Assembly (NCBI GenBank): GCA_902702965.1
Contig: CACRXP010000667.1
Span: forward strand, 63,654-127,653
Length of the DNA stretch: 64,000 nt
Reading direction: 5' to 3'
Origin: Spirometra erinaceieuropaei
Taxonomy: Eukaryota > Platyhelminthes > Cestoda > Diphyllobothriidea > Diphyllobothriidae
The notes beneath the pieces are model-generated. The model saw only the letters and a list, made by a program, of their open reading frames with translations. It was not told the DNA's origin and ran no database searches. The position numbers and the translations under genes are program-made. Of the stretch, positions 26,901 through 36,710 are shown piece after piece. Numbering within the stretch: the stretch's first letter is position 1; the number at the start of each line of letters is the position of its first letter.

Positions 26901-27448
26901 GCAAAAATCTGGAGTACTTGTTGCACTTGCTTTGTCATCTCACTCGAACCTGGACCAATTAGGGCTGCAATAGGCTTTTCAACAAAAAAATCTGAAGTTC
27001 CCGGTGGTGCGCAAATGTAATTGGAATAGTTATTTGCCTGCATACAGTCTTCGTACTCCTTGTACATGAATGCTGTCCTAATAAAATCCATGCATTGTTC
27101 CAAAGCAATTGGTTCAAACCAGCAAGTATCGCGCACATCTACTCCCAATTTGATTCCCGGCAAAATATTCGGGTTTTGATTGATTTTATTGAGAGACTGA
27201 ATAAGCATTTCTATTCTTTGTATTCCGTATTGCTCTCGGATCCTTCCACATCGACGAGAGAAAGCCGTTCGAACTGTAGGCTGTTCATGCACTGGAAACA
27301 TGGCTCCAATCATGACGTCTCCGGGAATCCGCAGTTTCAGGCTGTTGTAGAGCTCACCAAATGGGGCCATCTGTAATTCACTGACGGTAACAAAAAATAT
27401 AATCCACAGGTAGGGGGAACAAAGAATTGCAGAAGATAGTCCACCCAT
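2006..27448 (-). CDS. Metabotropic glutamate receptor, complete gene of seven coding exons
   Basis: This is a class C G-protein-coupled receptor that would bind extracellular L-glutamate and signal through heterotrimeric G proteins at the plasma membrane. Coding exons, 5' to 3' on the minus strand, are 27448-26737, 23655-23403, 13999-13743, 10447-10195, 7650-7416, 7105-6979 and 2907-2006. They sum to 2739 nt, exactly 913 codons including the stop, and every junction keeps phase with GT and AG at the intron ends. The 912-residue product has a signal peptide (about 1-27), a flytrap domain (about 40-545), a nine-cysteine linker (560-614) and seven helices (about 620-880). Residues aligned with the rat mGluR1 glutamate pocket are all kept: Y74, R78, S169, T192, D212, Y240, D323, R328 and K422. 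The start is the first ATG after an in-frame stop at 27490 and opens the signal peptide. Untranslated 5' exons cannot be seen. The subgroup (I, II or III) is not decided here. Confidence 0.93.
5412..5522. repeat. (CCA)n trinucleotide microsatellite
   Basis: About 37 CCA/ACC units in a nearly perfect run, interrupted once near 5491 by an extra A. It lies inside intron 6, so the polyproline, polythreonine and polyglycine frames it creates are artefacts. Confidence 0.97.
5616..6407 (+). mobile_element. Merlin (IS1016/ISXO2-like) DNA transposon, non-autonomous
   Basis: The element starts GGTAACAATCGGGAGATGGC and ends with the reverse complement of the same sequence. The inverted repeat continues to about 30 bp. 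Both sides are flanked by TTTTGTGG (5608-5615 and 6408-6415), a perfect 8-bp target duplication as expected for Merlin. Length is 792 bp. It carries the C-terminal part of a transposase (separate entry). The perfect duplication and near-identical termini suggest a fairly recent insertion in intron 6. Confidence 0.9.
5728..6123 (+). pseudogene. Merlin transposase remnant (ISXO2-like DDE domain)
   Basis: The C-terminal half reads LHFSVNHSKNFKDPTTG, HTNTTEAYWSRLNRKL and AHIDEVQCRLWFGLNAM. This is the typical end of the ISXO2/IS1016-type DDE domain, with the last acidic residue in NTTEAYW. Upstream in the same frame, IVVTDG carries the preceding catalytic aspartate, then a TAA at 5839-5841 stands where the family usually has tryptophan. 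The N-terminal zinc-binding part and the first half of the catalytic domain are missing or unreadable. The protein cannot be made complete from this copy. Confidence 0.8.
6979..7105 (-). CDS. mGluR coding exon 6: cysteine-rich linker
   Basis: The acceptor ATTTTAG|GTTGTT reads VVKQRPKSCCWICKPC and then SSDLCEKCPLGYKPTENRT. This supplies cysteines three to eight of the linker that couples flytrap closure to the seven-helix domain; the ninth opens exon 7. The exon ends in phase 1 with the donor AACAG|GTATGG. Confidence 0.92.
7416..7650 (-). CDS. mGluR coding exon 5: flytrap end and start of the cysteine-rich domain
   Basis: The acceptor ACTCTAG|TTATG completes a serine and reads YEILNYQRILLDNRTETYSY. 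It runs to IGWWRSGEVLI and ends with CSEPCAVGEIK, which carries the first two of nine conserved cysteines. The exon ends in phase 0 with the donor AAAG|GTGATT. The following intron is only 310 bp, by far the shortest of the gene. Confidence 0.92.
7651..10194 (-). other. mGluR intron 4
   Basis: GT-AG intron of about 2.5 kb. Its main content is the foldback element at 8703-9681. Confidence 0.85.
8703..9681. mobile_element. Foldback/MITE element, copy A
   Basis: A 979-bp palindromic element with arms of about 370 nt (about 8703-9075 and 9310-9681) around a 235-nt centre. Ends are CAATAGATGTGCTAACTCAT on the left and the inverse of CAACAGATGTGCTTACTCAT on the right. TA lies on both sides (8701-8702 and 9682-9683), as for Tc1/mariner-type insertion. 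No coding capacity is seen. Arm blocks such as CTCAGGGTGTCGGCTTTCGA and its inverse near 9540 pair well. The same arms recur in copies B to F. Confidence 0.88.
10195..10447 (-). CDS. mGluR coding exon 4: flytrap first-lobe return
   Basis: The acceptor ACATTTAG|ATAATC gives a D codon across the junction, then FEQDNKLGLLNTSIYTLAMA. The lysine here, K422, aligns with the lysine that contacts the glutamate side chain in mammalian receptors (K409 in rat mGluR1). HSLHAIVCGEGFFGVCDEF and DLVYFDRNGDPPG follow the family pattern. The donor is GGCAG|GTAGGT, phase 2. Confidence 0.92.
10448..13742 (-). other. mGluR intron 3, no element recognised
   Basis: GT-AG intron of about 3.3 kb (GTAAGA to CATTTAG). 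AT-rich, with no repeat or coding signal that I could recognise. Confidence 0.75.
13743..13999 (-). CDS. mGluR coding exon 3: flytrap hinge and second lobe
   Basis: The acceptor AATCGCAG|TGATGG restores GSDGWADRTDILGPVID, the hallmark of the family, with D323 and R328 of the glutamate pocket. The remainder (GSLSIRIRSKHLPEFDEYFM, then NTWNPWFKAFWEQKFDCSLN) is the usual flytrap return segment. It ends in phase 1 with the donor TTCAG|GTAAGA. Confidence 0.93.
14421..14820. repeat. Long hairpin (inverted repeat) with 101-nt spacer
   Basis: The left arm (14421-14570) is closely matched by the inverse of the right arm (14672-14820). For example, TCTACGAAGTTAGAGCAGAT pairs with the inverse of ATCTACTCCAACTTCGTAGA, and GCGTAATATTCATTAA with TTAATGAATATTACGC. 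Arms are about 150 nt with small gaps. Function unknown; it behaves like a foldback mobile element or an inverted duplication. Confidence 0.85.
14570..14648 (+). repeat. Direct repeat, unit 1 (inside hairpin spacer)
   Basis: AACATCGGCGAAACACGCGT followed by GTATGGGCTTTTGGCTAGTG. It recurs with few changes at 14915-14992, outside the hairpin. This unit fills most of the hairpin loop. Confidence 0.85.
14915..14992 (+). repeat. Direct repeat, unit 2 (outside hairpin)
   Basis: Second copy of the unit at 14570-14648, starting AACATCGGCGAAACACGCGT and continuing GTATGGACTTTTGGCTAGTA. It lies about 95 nt beyond the right arm of the hairpin. Confidence 0.85.
22110..22410 (-). repeat. Dispersed tRNA-like (SINE-like) repeat, copy 1
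   Basis: About 300 bp that align with 49250-49530. On the minus strand a conserved 210-nt stretch is followed by an 81-nt tRNA-like module (22198-22118). The module has a B-box-like GTTCGAATCC, an A-box-like AGCTGAAGCGGTTAGA and partly pairing ends. The two copies are clearly diverged but share the same order of blocks. It is probably a SINE or an amplified tRNA pseudogene rather than a working tRNA. Confidence 0.6.
23403..23655 (-). CDS. mGluR coding exon 2: flytrap second lobe
   Basis: The acceptor AAATCTAG|GCCTC completes a glycine codon and reads LYGEKGILALKKE, the counterpart of the SYGEKG or NYGESG motif of mammalian receptors. It includes Y240. KAKVVVCFCQGETVGGIFRAM is the conserved core strand and helix. 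The exon ends in phase 2 with the donor GAAG|GTACGT, so the serine of GSDGWADR is split over the next junction. Confidence 0.93.
23656..26736 (-). other. mGluR intron 1, no element recognised
   Basis: GT-AG intron of about 3.1 kb. AT-rich, with no recognised gene or repeat. Confidence 0.75.
26737..27448 (-). CDS. mGluR coding exon 1: signal peptide and first flytrap lobe
   Basis: The exon starts at ATG 27448 with a hydrophobic leader (AILCSPYLWIIFFVTV), then the flytrap start (PGDVMIGAMFPVHEQ). REQYGIQRIEML supplies Y74 and R78. IGPGSS, GYSAT and RVVPSD supply S169, T192 and D212. It ends in phase 1 after WTYVILVNSK, with the donor AAAG|GTAACT. The reading frame runs eight codons further upstream to a GTG at 27472, but no ATG lies there before the stop at 27490. 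ATG 27448 is therefore preferred. Confidence 0.93.
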
Positions 27449-28620
27449 ATCGCGAAGAAAGTTACTATGCACTTTAAAATAGTCGTCTTAAGGTAAAAAA
27501 CATTTTGTACGCAGATACAGGTTATCCGGACAATAATCCAACTCTCTTTTCCACGTCCGGCGAGGTGTTCCTTAGTGCATTCAGAGGCGCCGCGCATGCA
27601 AAACTGCCGCTTCTATTAGCCGGGCTAATTGGAATCAGCTTGCTTTTACCTGATTGGTTAATATTTGCAGTTCTCCAAACACTAAGTGGATGGGTGAACG
27701 CTTGGTCGAGCATTGCAGGCTGATGTAGGAGGACAAGCTTCGTCCTGATAAAAAATACCGGCGGGTAAAGCGACTTTTGTTTACGTCCAAAGTCAAACGT
27801 TCCGATTTTCGTTAATTTTAGTATTCGCTGGCGGAGGCATCCAATGGAGGACGTGGAGGGTGAATACTCTCACGCACGGAGGAATCTGTTAGGGCATACG
27901 TTTATAACCCCAAATAAAAACTCAAATTAAATTAGAAAGCAGCAGATGAAAATCCTAACAATTGGACTGGGAGGTCAAAATAAAAAATGAAAATTAAATG
28001 CGAAAGGTAGAGCATTGAACTTGGAAAATCCATCGCAGTTAAAGGGATTGGTTAAAACATTACTGTACGTCCAGTACGGCCACCTTTATCCGAAGGAAAT
28101 CCAGCTCTCGCGATTTCACCTGCTATAGAGGAGGTAAATAATGAACTCGGTGTAAATCTATGTGTTTGACCATTACTCGTCCATCTTGAACGAACATTAT
28201 TTTCACTAGTGTGGCCCAAAGTATACTATTGCAGACCCGCATTCATCGATGTGAAACGAAAATGAAACTTTTCGGGGACAAGACTTGACACGATGGAACA
28301 TTTGACATGTGGCTAGGTGCCGACAACTATAAGGTCATAACCGGCAATCACAGGTCCATTTGGCACTACTGGTTTTCTATCGTTACATGTTTACGCATTA
28401 GGAAACATAAAGAGTAACTTGGCTTCGTTTTCCGGAAAAACATTGATGTTTGCGCAATTGGACAAAATTGTCAGCCAATACATAAACCGCAAAAAGGATT
28501 ATATTCCTGAGTAAAAACACAAAAAAGGCATCAGGATAACACTTTTGTCGGTCAGAATTATAAAAATGCCTCTAGAAGTTGGTGTAAATATGTGAATATA
28601 GGACTCAGTTCAGATAACTA
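27449..28620. other. Region upstream of mGluR coding start, no gene seen
   Basis: This should contain the promoter or further 5' untranslated exons of the receptor gene. I could not place a promoter motif with confidence. Confidence 0.5.
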
Positions 28621-29589
28621 CAGTAGGTGGTCTAGCTCATGGAATGTCATCCGAAACTCCGAAATACGTTTTTGTTTCGAAAAGATTGATAGGGGAAAGT
28701 TTTAAAAGTAATCGTCATGCAGCACGACTCTGACAATAATTCAGTTACCTCATGATTCCGACTTCCCAAAGAACCTGTATTCGGCCGCATGCAAGAACCA
28801 CATTAGGTAAAAATGATTACTTAAGTAGCATGTATTTTTTCATTAATTTTCGGTGCCCTTAAATATTAAATTATATTTCATAGAAAACATGCATAAAAAC
28901 ATTCATTCTTCTGTTAATCCCGTAGAAAATTATATTTTTTCTAATTTTCTACTCGAAGGAAGGGTATAATTTAGTTTTTAAAAACGTTTAGAATTCCCGA
29001 ATAATTTTGATCTGGACTTATCGTTACACCTGCATTCAGGGTTTCCAACATACAAGCCGTATATTTTCCGCGTACGGAAGACCATACATTTCTCTACAGC
29101 ATTTAAAGTGGACTGTATGGGGTTCATAAAATTTGGCAGTGGGTTGTAGCCATAATGTTAATTTTTTAAGTCATACTGCTTAATGCAGAGACATGACGTT
29201 TGTGAACGGTCATTGCATGGTATTACAACATCTCACGATTAAAAACTCTTTTAAAACCCAGTTATACCTTTCTTTTATAAGTAAAATTGGAAAAAATGTC
29301 ATTTTCTACCGAGTGAGCAGGTAAATAATACCTGTGTGCATGTTTTTCAGAAAATATTATCAAATATTTATGTACACCAAAAACCAATAAGAAAAGCGCA
29401 TTCTGTTTAAGTAGCCATTTTCACCAAGTATGTTTTTTGCATGCGGCCGAAAATAAGTTCGTTAAGAAGCCGAAATCATGGGGTAACAGAATTATTGACC
29501 AGTTTTACAACATTACTTGGTTGATTTTTTCGATACGAAAACGCATCTAGTAATTATGGTTGGCATTTCATGAGTTAGCCCACCAACTG
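28621..29589. mobile_element. Foldback/MITE element, copy B
   Basis: A 969-bp palindromic element of the same family as copy A. Ends are CAGTAGGTGGTCTAGCTCAT on the left and the inverse of CAGTTGGTGGGCTAACTCAT on the right, flanked by TA (28619-28620 and 29590-29591). It shares internal blocks with A, for example GCATTCAGGGTTT near 29032 and TTTTCGATACGAAAACGCAT near the right end. Non-coding. It sits 295 bp from the mariner-type element. Confidence 0.87.
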
Positions 29590-29884
29590 TAGGTTTAATA
29601 TGCATCGACGCGGAAATTGCATACATCTACCAAAAAATGTAGCAAATGTAAAAGAAGAATGGAAATCTACCAACACGCGCTATTTTAGGCAGCATGACAG
29701 CTAATAACTGTGCCGATGTTGAGCAATTTTAATTAAATCGTATTTAGATTTGGATATAAAGCATTTTTGTTTTTTTGAAATGTGCTCATGTGTAGCGTGC
29801 CTTAATTTTACGTGTTAATTGGTAGCTTGTATTTCTGCTACAGAGTATACTTTGAAATAATTCCACAGGTACCGGACGAATATA

Positions 29885-31608
29885 CAGTACCTGTGCTAAC
29901 TCATGAAATGCCGAGGTCAAAATTATAGTGGACAATGTAGTGTATTTTTGGTGTCGTTATTTGTGTATATTTGGTTGAAATAAGGACGAAAAGTCCGTTT
30001 TCTGAAGGAAAGTTTGATACGGATCTGTATATTAAATAGAAAACGGGCCGGATTAAGGCGAAATCGGAGGATTCCTGATATTCAAGCAGTTTCCTACGCT
30101 ATTAAAGCTTTCGGATTGAAATTCTTTGTGTAACCTTATTAATCTGTTTAAGGAGATTAATAAAAGGACGAAATTTTTTGATAAACTTTCGAACAAAAAG
30201 AAAAAATTAAATTTCAATATCAACAAAATCAGGGAAATGCAGATAAATTATTTCTTATTGTGTTCAGGAAATAACGTGCGATTCTTCATCTAAAAATTCT
30301 ATTTTACAAATTCGTAAAGTTTTATGTTTCAAAATACCGAAATAAAAAAGTTTATCAGTGTGATTGTTTTACCAGACTGAAAATGCGTGTCGTAAACGAA
30401 TATATATTGAGTTCGCGCGACATGCCGTCACTTTGCTCTGCCACGCCAAACGATAACTATGTCTAAACAATACTTATCCGAAGTTNTTCATTACATGCCC
30501 ATTGAGGCCATTCAGCGGGAACATCTGCCGATGTTTTCTATGAACATCATTAGAAAAAGGATGAAGGAATTTGAACTGCAGCGGCGGAAGGCCATGATTA
30601 AGCCATATTTAAGTAGAAAACTAATTAGAGAACGGCTTTTATTTGCTAAGAATTATATTGAATACAGATCTTCATTTTGGAAGAGCATTTTCTTCTGCGA
30701 TGAGGTTCTATTTTTAGACAAGCCTACGAAGTCGCTCCAAACTGTCATATGTGGAAAGAACTTCCCAAGAGAACATACTACACCGACGGCAACATTCAAG
30801 AACTGTCGGCGGATGATGGTTTGGATGGCGATTAAATTCGGTGAGCGGCCTGTCTGGCGGTCAACATCCGACACCATAAACAGCAAGGTGTTCATTGCAA
30901 TTGTCAAGGATGCTTTCGGCTACAACGGCATAAGTCGGCGCCGAATGGATACTGTAATTTTGCAGGACAATGCACCTGTCCACCGCTCTAAAGAGGTACG
31001 AATTTGATGCCGCTTGCAAACATAATCTAACATTTATACAACAACCACGCTCTCCGCAATTGGCCTCCAATGCATTTTCATCCCGGCCAACAGTCCCGAC
31101 CTCAATCCTATCGAAAATCTTTTTGGAATAGTCAAAAGAAATTGGCACAAAGCTAAGAAGACCCTTTCGATGCAGGAAAAATTGGATTTCATACTCAATA
31201 ATTACATTTTACAATCCACCATAGATAACCTTGTCATGTCTATGTCGGACAGACTTTCTGCTGTTATTAATTCGAATGGACAATCTACAAAGTACTAATT
31301 TTTTGTATCTGTTTCTGTCCTTAATTATTTTTGACCTTTTATGCGCCCTCCTCCTTTATACGTCCTCATACGTAGCCTTTATTAACTTGGTTGTAATATA
31401 GGCGTTTCTCGAAAATGTGACTTTTGTCGAAAATTATTTATTTTTATCTCAGTAAATAATATTTTCTTAACCAAACTTTGCTTTATTTCTTTGGCACATC
31501 GTTTATTTTCCGCTATCATACTTTGGGAGCCGTAGTGTTTACCGATTTTGCGTTAAAGGCGTTAACCTGTGTTAATTCGTGACATTTCATGAGTTAGCAC
31601 AGGTACTG
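29885..31608 (+). mobile_element. Tc1/mariner-type DNA transposon with broken transposase
   Basis: The left end is CAGTACCTGTGCTAACTCAT followed by GAAATG. The right end is the exact inverse (CATTTC then ATGAGTTAGCACAGGTACTG), giving 26-bp terminal inverted repeats. The 1724-bp element is flanked by TA (29883-29884 and 31609-31610), the Tc1/mariner target duplication. It encloses a transposase pseudogene. The terminal sequence is shared with the foldback elements A and B. Confidence 0.92.
30459..31298 (+). pseudogene. Tc1/mariner-type transposase, interrupted
   Basis: A 279-codon frame with two in-frame stops (TGA 31005-31007 and TAA 31023-31025). MNIIRKRMKEFELQRRKAMI and KPYLSRKLIRERLLFAKNYI match the DNA-binding to catalytic transition of Tc1-type transposases. 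The catalytic acids are visible: D81 in FFCDEV, D170 in LQDNAPVHRS and E219 in NSPDLNPIENLFG. The stretch from D170 to E219 holds both stops and is 48 residues, against about 34 in typical Tc1 enzymes. The real frame there probably shifts and returns. The first helix-turn-helix is not readable upstream. Base 30486 is an N. Not functional as assembled. Confidence 0.88.
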
Positions 31609-33600
31609 TATACTAAGGTAGCATAACACACTATAAAGAACAATAAAGTTACCAGTCAAAAGTCCAGACACGTGTGTCGCATATATTCTGCCGCTGATGG
31701 ACACAGCTACGATGGGTTAAACGCATCTGTGGGTACCTTAGCATAAATAATTATTTTCTGAAGAAATTAAACTTCACAAATAAAAGGTATATTTTCTAGA
31801 AAATACGTGCTTAGAAGTATCCTCCCGTTTTCTAACTCGAGTCTATGCCATCTACAGGATTTGCGAACCTGAACTTTTTGTTTAAAAGGAATTATGTGAT
31901 AAATAGCTCGTTGGCGAAATAAACGTCACCGATTAAAAAGTGAATTTTTCAGTCAGAACAAATAAATTATTTTGTGTAAAACGGAATTTAATTACTGGCA
32001 AAAGAAGTTTATTTGGCTGACACATCCGATTCTTACTCGAGCGCATCGTTAACCAAAAAAGTCTTAATCAAAAATCCCACGTGTGAGTAAGTTTAATATT
32101 TTAAGAGCAATATAAACGTAAACAGGCAGGTCTTACATCAACACCCTCCCAGTCTTCAGGTCAACACTATAAATGCGCTTGCCGAAAGGTCCATTTAGAA
32201 AGAACCTTTGTTTTTTGTGATTTTGTCAGCGTGGTTTTCTCTTCAGTCACGTGCGATGCAGAAACGCGCGAAACCTTATCCGTTTGATAATTATGTTAGC
32301 ATTTTAATCCTTACTGAGTAATGCACTTGCACAGAAATCGAAACAGAAAATAGCAAAAGATGACGAAGGGGAATACGGAGGAATTCAAGAAGCGAGTCTT
32401 TTTATGAACCTCAAAGGAATCGCATCCATCAGTCAACATAAATCGTAAAACGATGTGTAGATTTAGTGTTTTCTAATTTCGATCATATCCGAAAGCGCGC
32501 ATGTCCGCGTTGGCTTCGAAGAACGCCTGTTTCAGTGACTGTCGAAATGCTATTTCAGTCCACTAGTACTAAGTCCGTATTAAATGTTTCCGGGAGATCA
32601 AATATCTTTTTTTCGTTTATGACGGTCTAGGCTAAGTTTTGTCAGGAAAGGGATGTTGAAATGCACATAAAATACATTAACCTTTGCCTACGCATCCCAT
32701 ACCCGAAGTGAATGAAACACAACACTATTATTTCATATCCCGGGCTTCCGACCAGGTCATATATGCGTACATATTATCTTGAAAATTAGACACAATTAAA
32801 AACATGTTCCAAATGTATGTGGTCCAAGTGTTAACAGTTGTGATGCTCTTAAATTCTGCGCAATGTGACTAGGGAAAAAGCTGACATTTTACCGATTTGA
32901 ATAGGCAGATACACATTGCTTAATAGCCCCATAGTGTAATCTGGTATATAGCAACTGGCGTTTACCTCCTAGTGGCCGGGGGAGGGTGATCACAGAGGAA
33001 GTATTCTACCCTTATCATAGCCCCGCCCACTATCTGTTGTTAAATACAAAGCGCTATTGTAAATCACGTCACTTTGGAACCGACATTGCTTGACTACAAT
33101 CCAATGAAACGTGTAGCATGACTGGCCCGGGCAGCATTGCATGGCTTTGTACGCTGCTGATGGCACTGCTGGGCGGAAAATTCAGTCGGCTACTCCCGCC
33201 GCCTCCACCTTTGTTTTGTTGGTGCTGATTCACCACCAGACGCTAAGGTGGGCACTTGTGCCGAGCCTGTTAAGCCGAGGTCGATATACGTGCGGGCGGG
33301 CTGCCTAGCATGTAAATCCGGTTTATTGGACTGTCATCCGTTCAGCATAGAGTTGTTGAGCCGCGTAACTTCAAAGGGCTGTTAACTTTCGCACGCGGCT
33401 GAATGCTTAGTGAAATCACACTTAAGATATTTCACGTCTATGAAATAAAATTACCTTCAACTCCGTCATGATAGTGCAATCCACGTCGCTGTACCTATAT
33501 GTCTAGATATTTGGCTATTCCGTTTCAGGTACCAGCTTATGCTCCGAGTTCATTCCTCACCAGTCAGTCTTAATCACGGCTGATGAGAACCTATGAAATT
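31609..33600. other. No gene or element recognised
   Basis: Mostly AT-rich DNA. A GC-richer patch at about 33.1-33.3 kb has no reading frame I can identify. Confidence 0.6.
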
Positions 33601-33640
33601 ATGATTCTTGGAGGTAGTTTTGGAACTTTCTTAACATTGA

Positions 33641-34068
33641 AGAAGGAGACACGATCACCAGGACTAGAGCTTTATTAGCCTTCCTACTCGAATCCATCGT
33701 CAGAGACAAAAAAGCAGAAACGGCTAGTTGTTGCACAAGGGGCTGTGGTATTTATAGGATGCAGTAGACATGCTACTGCATACCTATGAACATTCACAGC
33801 TCCCCCCTTCATTCAGTATCGTCGCACTTGGTGTGATCATTGCTTGATGGCCGACATTCGAGTCAATAATGGCCACAATTTCATCACGTGCGCTGGATGT
33901 TGGCGTGATGATTGCTCGACCATCTGACGCACCGACCCCGGTGTTGGGAAAAGTGTTCACCTCTGCCCTCTCCGCATGGCTTGTTACTCCGCCTAGGCGA
34001 AGTTTTAGCACAGCGTATGGAATGGGAAGCTCGTTACACTTGATGGACTGGGGTCTGCAAACGAGCAT
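33641..34068 (-). mobile_element. Penelope-like element 3' end, copy 1
   Basis: On the minus strand the frame begins CRPQSIKCNELPIPYAVLKL, which is the conserved end of the Penelope GIY-YIG region (compare GPQSIN and LPL at the 63.4-kb copy). It then continues RLGGVTSHAERAEVNTFP and about 60 further residues. The 3' sequence ends with a damaged hammerhead-like box (CTGACGA at 33703-33697, with the GAAACGTC box missing) and a tail also found in copies 2 and 3. The element is cut off upstream. Confidence 0.8.
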
Positions 34069-34080
34069 TTGAAGCTCGTG

Positions 34081-36369
34081 CTTTCATAGGCCATATAAAC
34101 TCTAGAGAAAACGCGCCAAGTTCCCCTGCCAGACTGAAGGATAAAACGTATGTGTGCAGCGTGCATCCAGTCGTGTTCGCCTTTACTAATTAAAGCGGGC
34201 GTTTGTCCGGTATGGACACTGTTCCGGAAAACTTTCAGTTAGACCAATCACAAAGGTGCATGTACTGCTATTGCACTAGCGAAACTGACAGCGCAAACAC
34301 CACTGCCATCTACACCGACACTACTTCTACTGCCACTGATGTTTAGTAATTAATGTTTCGCTTGAAAGTGGCACTCGACAGATATTTAATTTGGAACAAC
34401 ACGGATTTGAGGAAGCAGTAAAGTCAACGCGTCACCTCACGACTAACAAATGTGACGATTTACTTACCAACGATATTTTGAGAAAAAGGTGACGTCATCT
34501 GAGTCCATCAGATTGGAGACGATTCGCGTAGAATGTTAAATGTCGGGAAAGAAATTCATTTTAACTGCAGACTATCGTAAATTGCATTTTTGTTTAAGCC
34601 ATGTTTGATGTATGGACGGATATGAAGAATTCATGAATACATAGATTAACAAGTGAAGCACTGTCGAATAACTTGAATGTTAATCGTAAATTAGCGCCCA
34701 AATATGAAAACTACCATTTTGAATGGAAATAGCTTCACTTGAAAATTAGTCCTCGGTCGAGTTATTACGCATGTACAGATCATAGCTAGACAAGAGGCGA
34801 GAACTACGCCTTGGTCTATGTAATTTTCGAATCAGCAAATTCATTCTGACCAATGGCTGCAGCTTTTAAAACATTGTTATGCCCACTTAGCTTTAACTAC
34901 CCAGATGTTTACCTGAACCTGGAAGTTTCCATTCCAGAAATCAGGTTTACTCACTGTGCGCGCAATTTTGTTTCCACGGTCGTATCGATCTTTTGACACT
35001 GAAATCACTGTTTTCTATCTAACAAATAATATTCACAGTAGTCACTCGCGTTCTTCATCACATTACAATTGGCCGTTGTTTAGTAAGCCCTTTTATCAGC
35101 GCATTGGAGCGAGTCACACAGTTATCCAGGGAGTTTGCCAGCATCTAAGCACGTTACATAAGACTGGTCATCTTCGGCATTAGTTCTTGGCACGGAATGG
35201 CTAGTTTACTTCCATCCAAACCGATAGCCATGCCACGCTTGCTTGTAAAGGGGACGGTCGACCCACCTAATGGGAACGATTACACCGTCAGCTCACCTAT
35301 TTTTGGTCGGCAGGAAATCTCGGCATTTGGCTTCGACTAAGATGCACTGAGGCCTAGGTGAGCCTTACGAAGCTGACCGATCATCTCTCTCTCTCTGATG
35401 CATATATTGGCTTTCCCATTTTTATACAGACAAAAGGCACCAAAGGTGGACTATTTGGGTATGAATAAAAAGCGACATTTGGACAATAAGACAGACATGT
35501 TTTCTGGCAGCTAGCAGTCTCGAAGAACAAAATCACACCGCCGAATTTGTCCTCGGGTCAATCAAAAGAAAGAATGACTAAGATTTAACTGGAGTGTAGG
35601 ACAATGGACGTTAGGCAGACGCGCTAACACAACTTTGCAAGGTACGCCAGACTAATGGTCGTAAACTGCGATGTGACTCTAGCCAGTTATCAAGATGGGC
35701 ACAGCCATTTTTAGCAGCCAAGCTGCTCGTTTAAATGTTTTTCGCCTAGCAGTGGGGACGGATTCAAAAACTAGTTCCAATGACCCGGCCAACTAGAGGG
35801 CATTTCTCGCTTCTGGACGTCACTGCCTCATCATCGACAACTTGATCGTCTGATGGTGGCAACTCCTAGTGCTAAAAACTGCTTACACGTCGAAATATTC
35901 CTAAAGTTCTTAATGAAAATCAAGCTAAAAACGTGTTCAGGATTATGTGTTATCGTTATATGTATGCGAAAACATACAGAGTCAACTCATTTTCATGGAG
36001 AGAGGATGGGACGTTTACTTAAATTTAAAGTAACATCCATTTAAGAAATTAACAAATCGGTGTATTTAGACCAGATATAAGTTAATTCCATCATTATATC
36101 GCAACACCGTAACGTGCCGATGCAATCGTTTCTACTTTTCACCCACTGAGAGCCACAATACTCCTTCAGGCTCCAACAGCAACATTTCAAATCATGTTCT
36201 TGACTAAGCATACTATGGCACAACGGATGGTAGGGATCGGTTACGCTCCCCTGGTCCCACGTTTAAGCGCAATGTGGACATGGCAAGTAAAGCAATCCAA
36301 AAGAGGATGGCGAAATTGTTTGTGAAAAATTGGCCACAGCTAAAACGGAAAGGACAGCCTAATGCTTCG
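34081..36369. other. No gene or element recognised
   Basis: Non-coding by inspection, with only short frames and no recognisable similarity. Confidence 0.6.
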
Positions 36370-36710
36370 GTTTAGATGCAAGGTTAGTTTTTGGGGTACT
36401 GGCTAGTTTGGGGGTGATAACTGAGTTTAGGTTTAGGATTTATGATAAGCTTAAGGGTTCCAGTTAGAGCTATGTTTTGGATTGTGAGTTAGATTTATGT
36501 TTAGTGATAAGTTTGGGTTCAAGGTTAATTTCGGGCATTGAGTTAGGGTTTGGATGAAGCATAAGTTTGGACGTAGAGTTAGGGCTAGGGTTTGTAGCAG
36601 GTTCAGGACTAGGTCTAGTGTTAAGTTTGGGGTTAGCGTCCGGTTTAAAATAACGTTAAGGATTAGGTTTACTTTTGAGGTTACGGTTAGGTTTACCGTT
36701 TGGACTGGAT
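36370..36710 (+). repeat. Degenerate telomere-like array, G-rich strand
   Basis: Many imperfect GGTTAG/GGGTTT units (for example GAGTTAGGGTTTGG, AGAGTTAGGGCTAGGGTTTG and GGTTACGGTTAGGTTTA). The metazoan telomere repeat is TTAGGG. The array is too diverged to be a functional telomere and is probably an old interstitial array or minisatellite. Confidence 0.7.

Noticed and set aside
27449..27472. Upstream GTG start for mGluR
   Set aside because: Eukaryotic initiation at GTG is not expected. The ATG at 27448 directly precedes the signal peptide.
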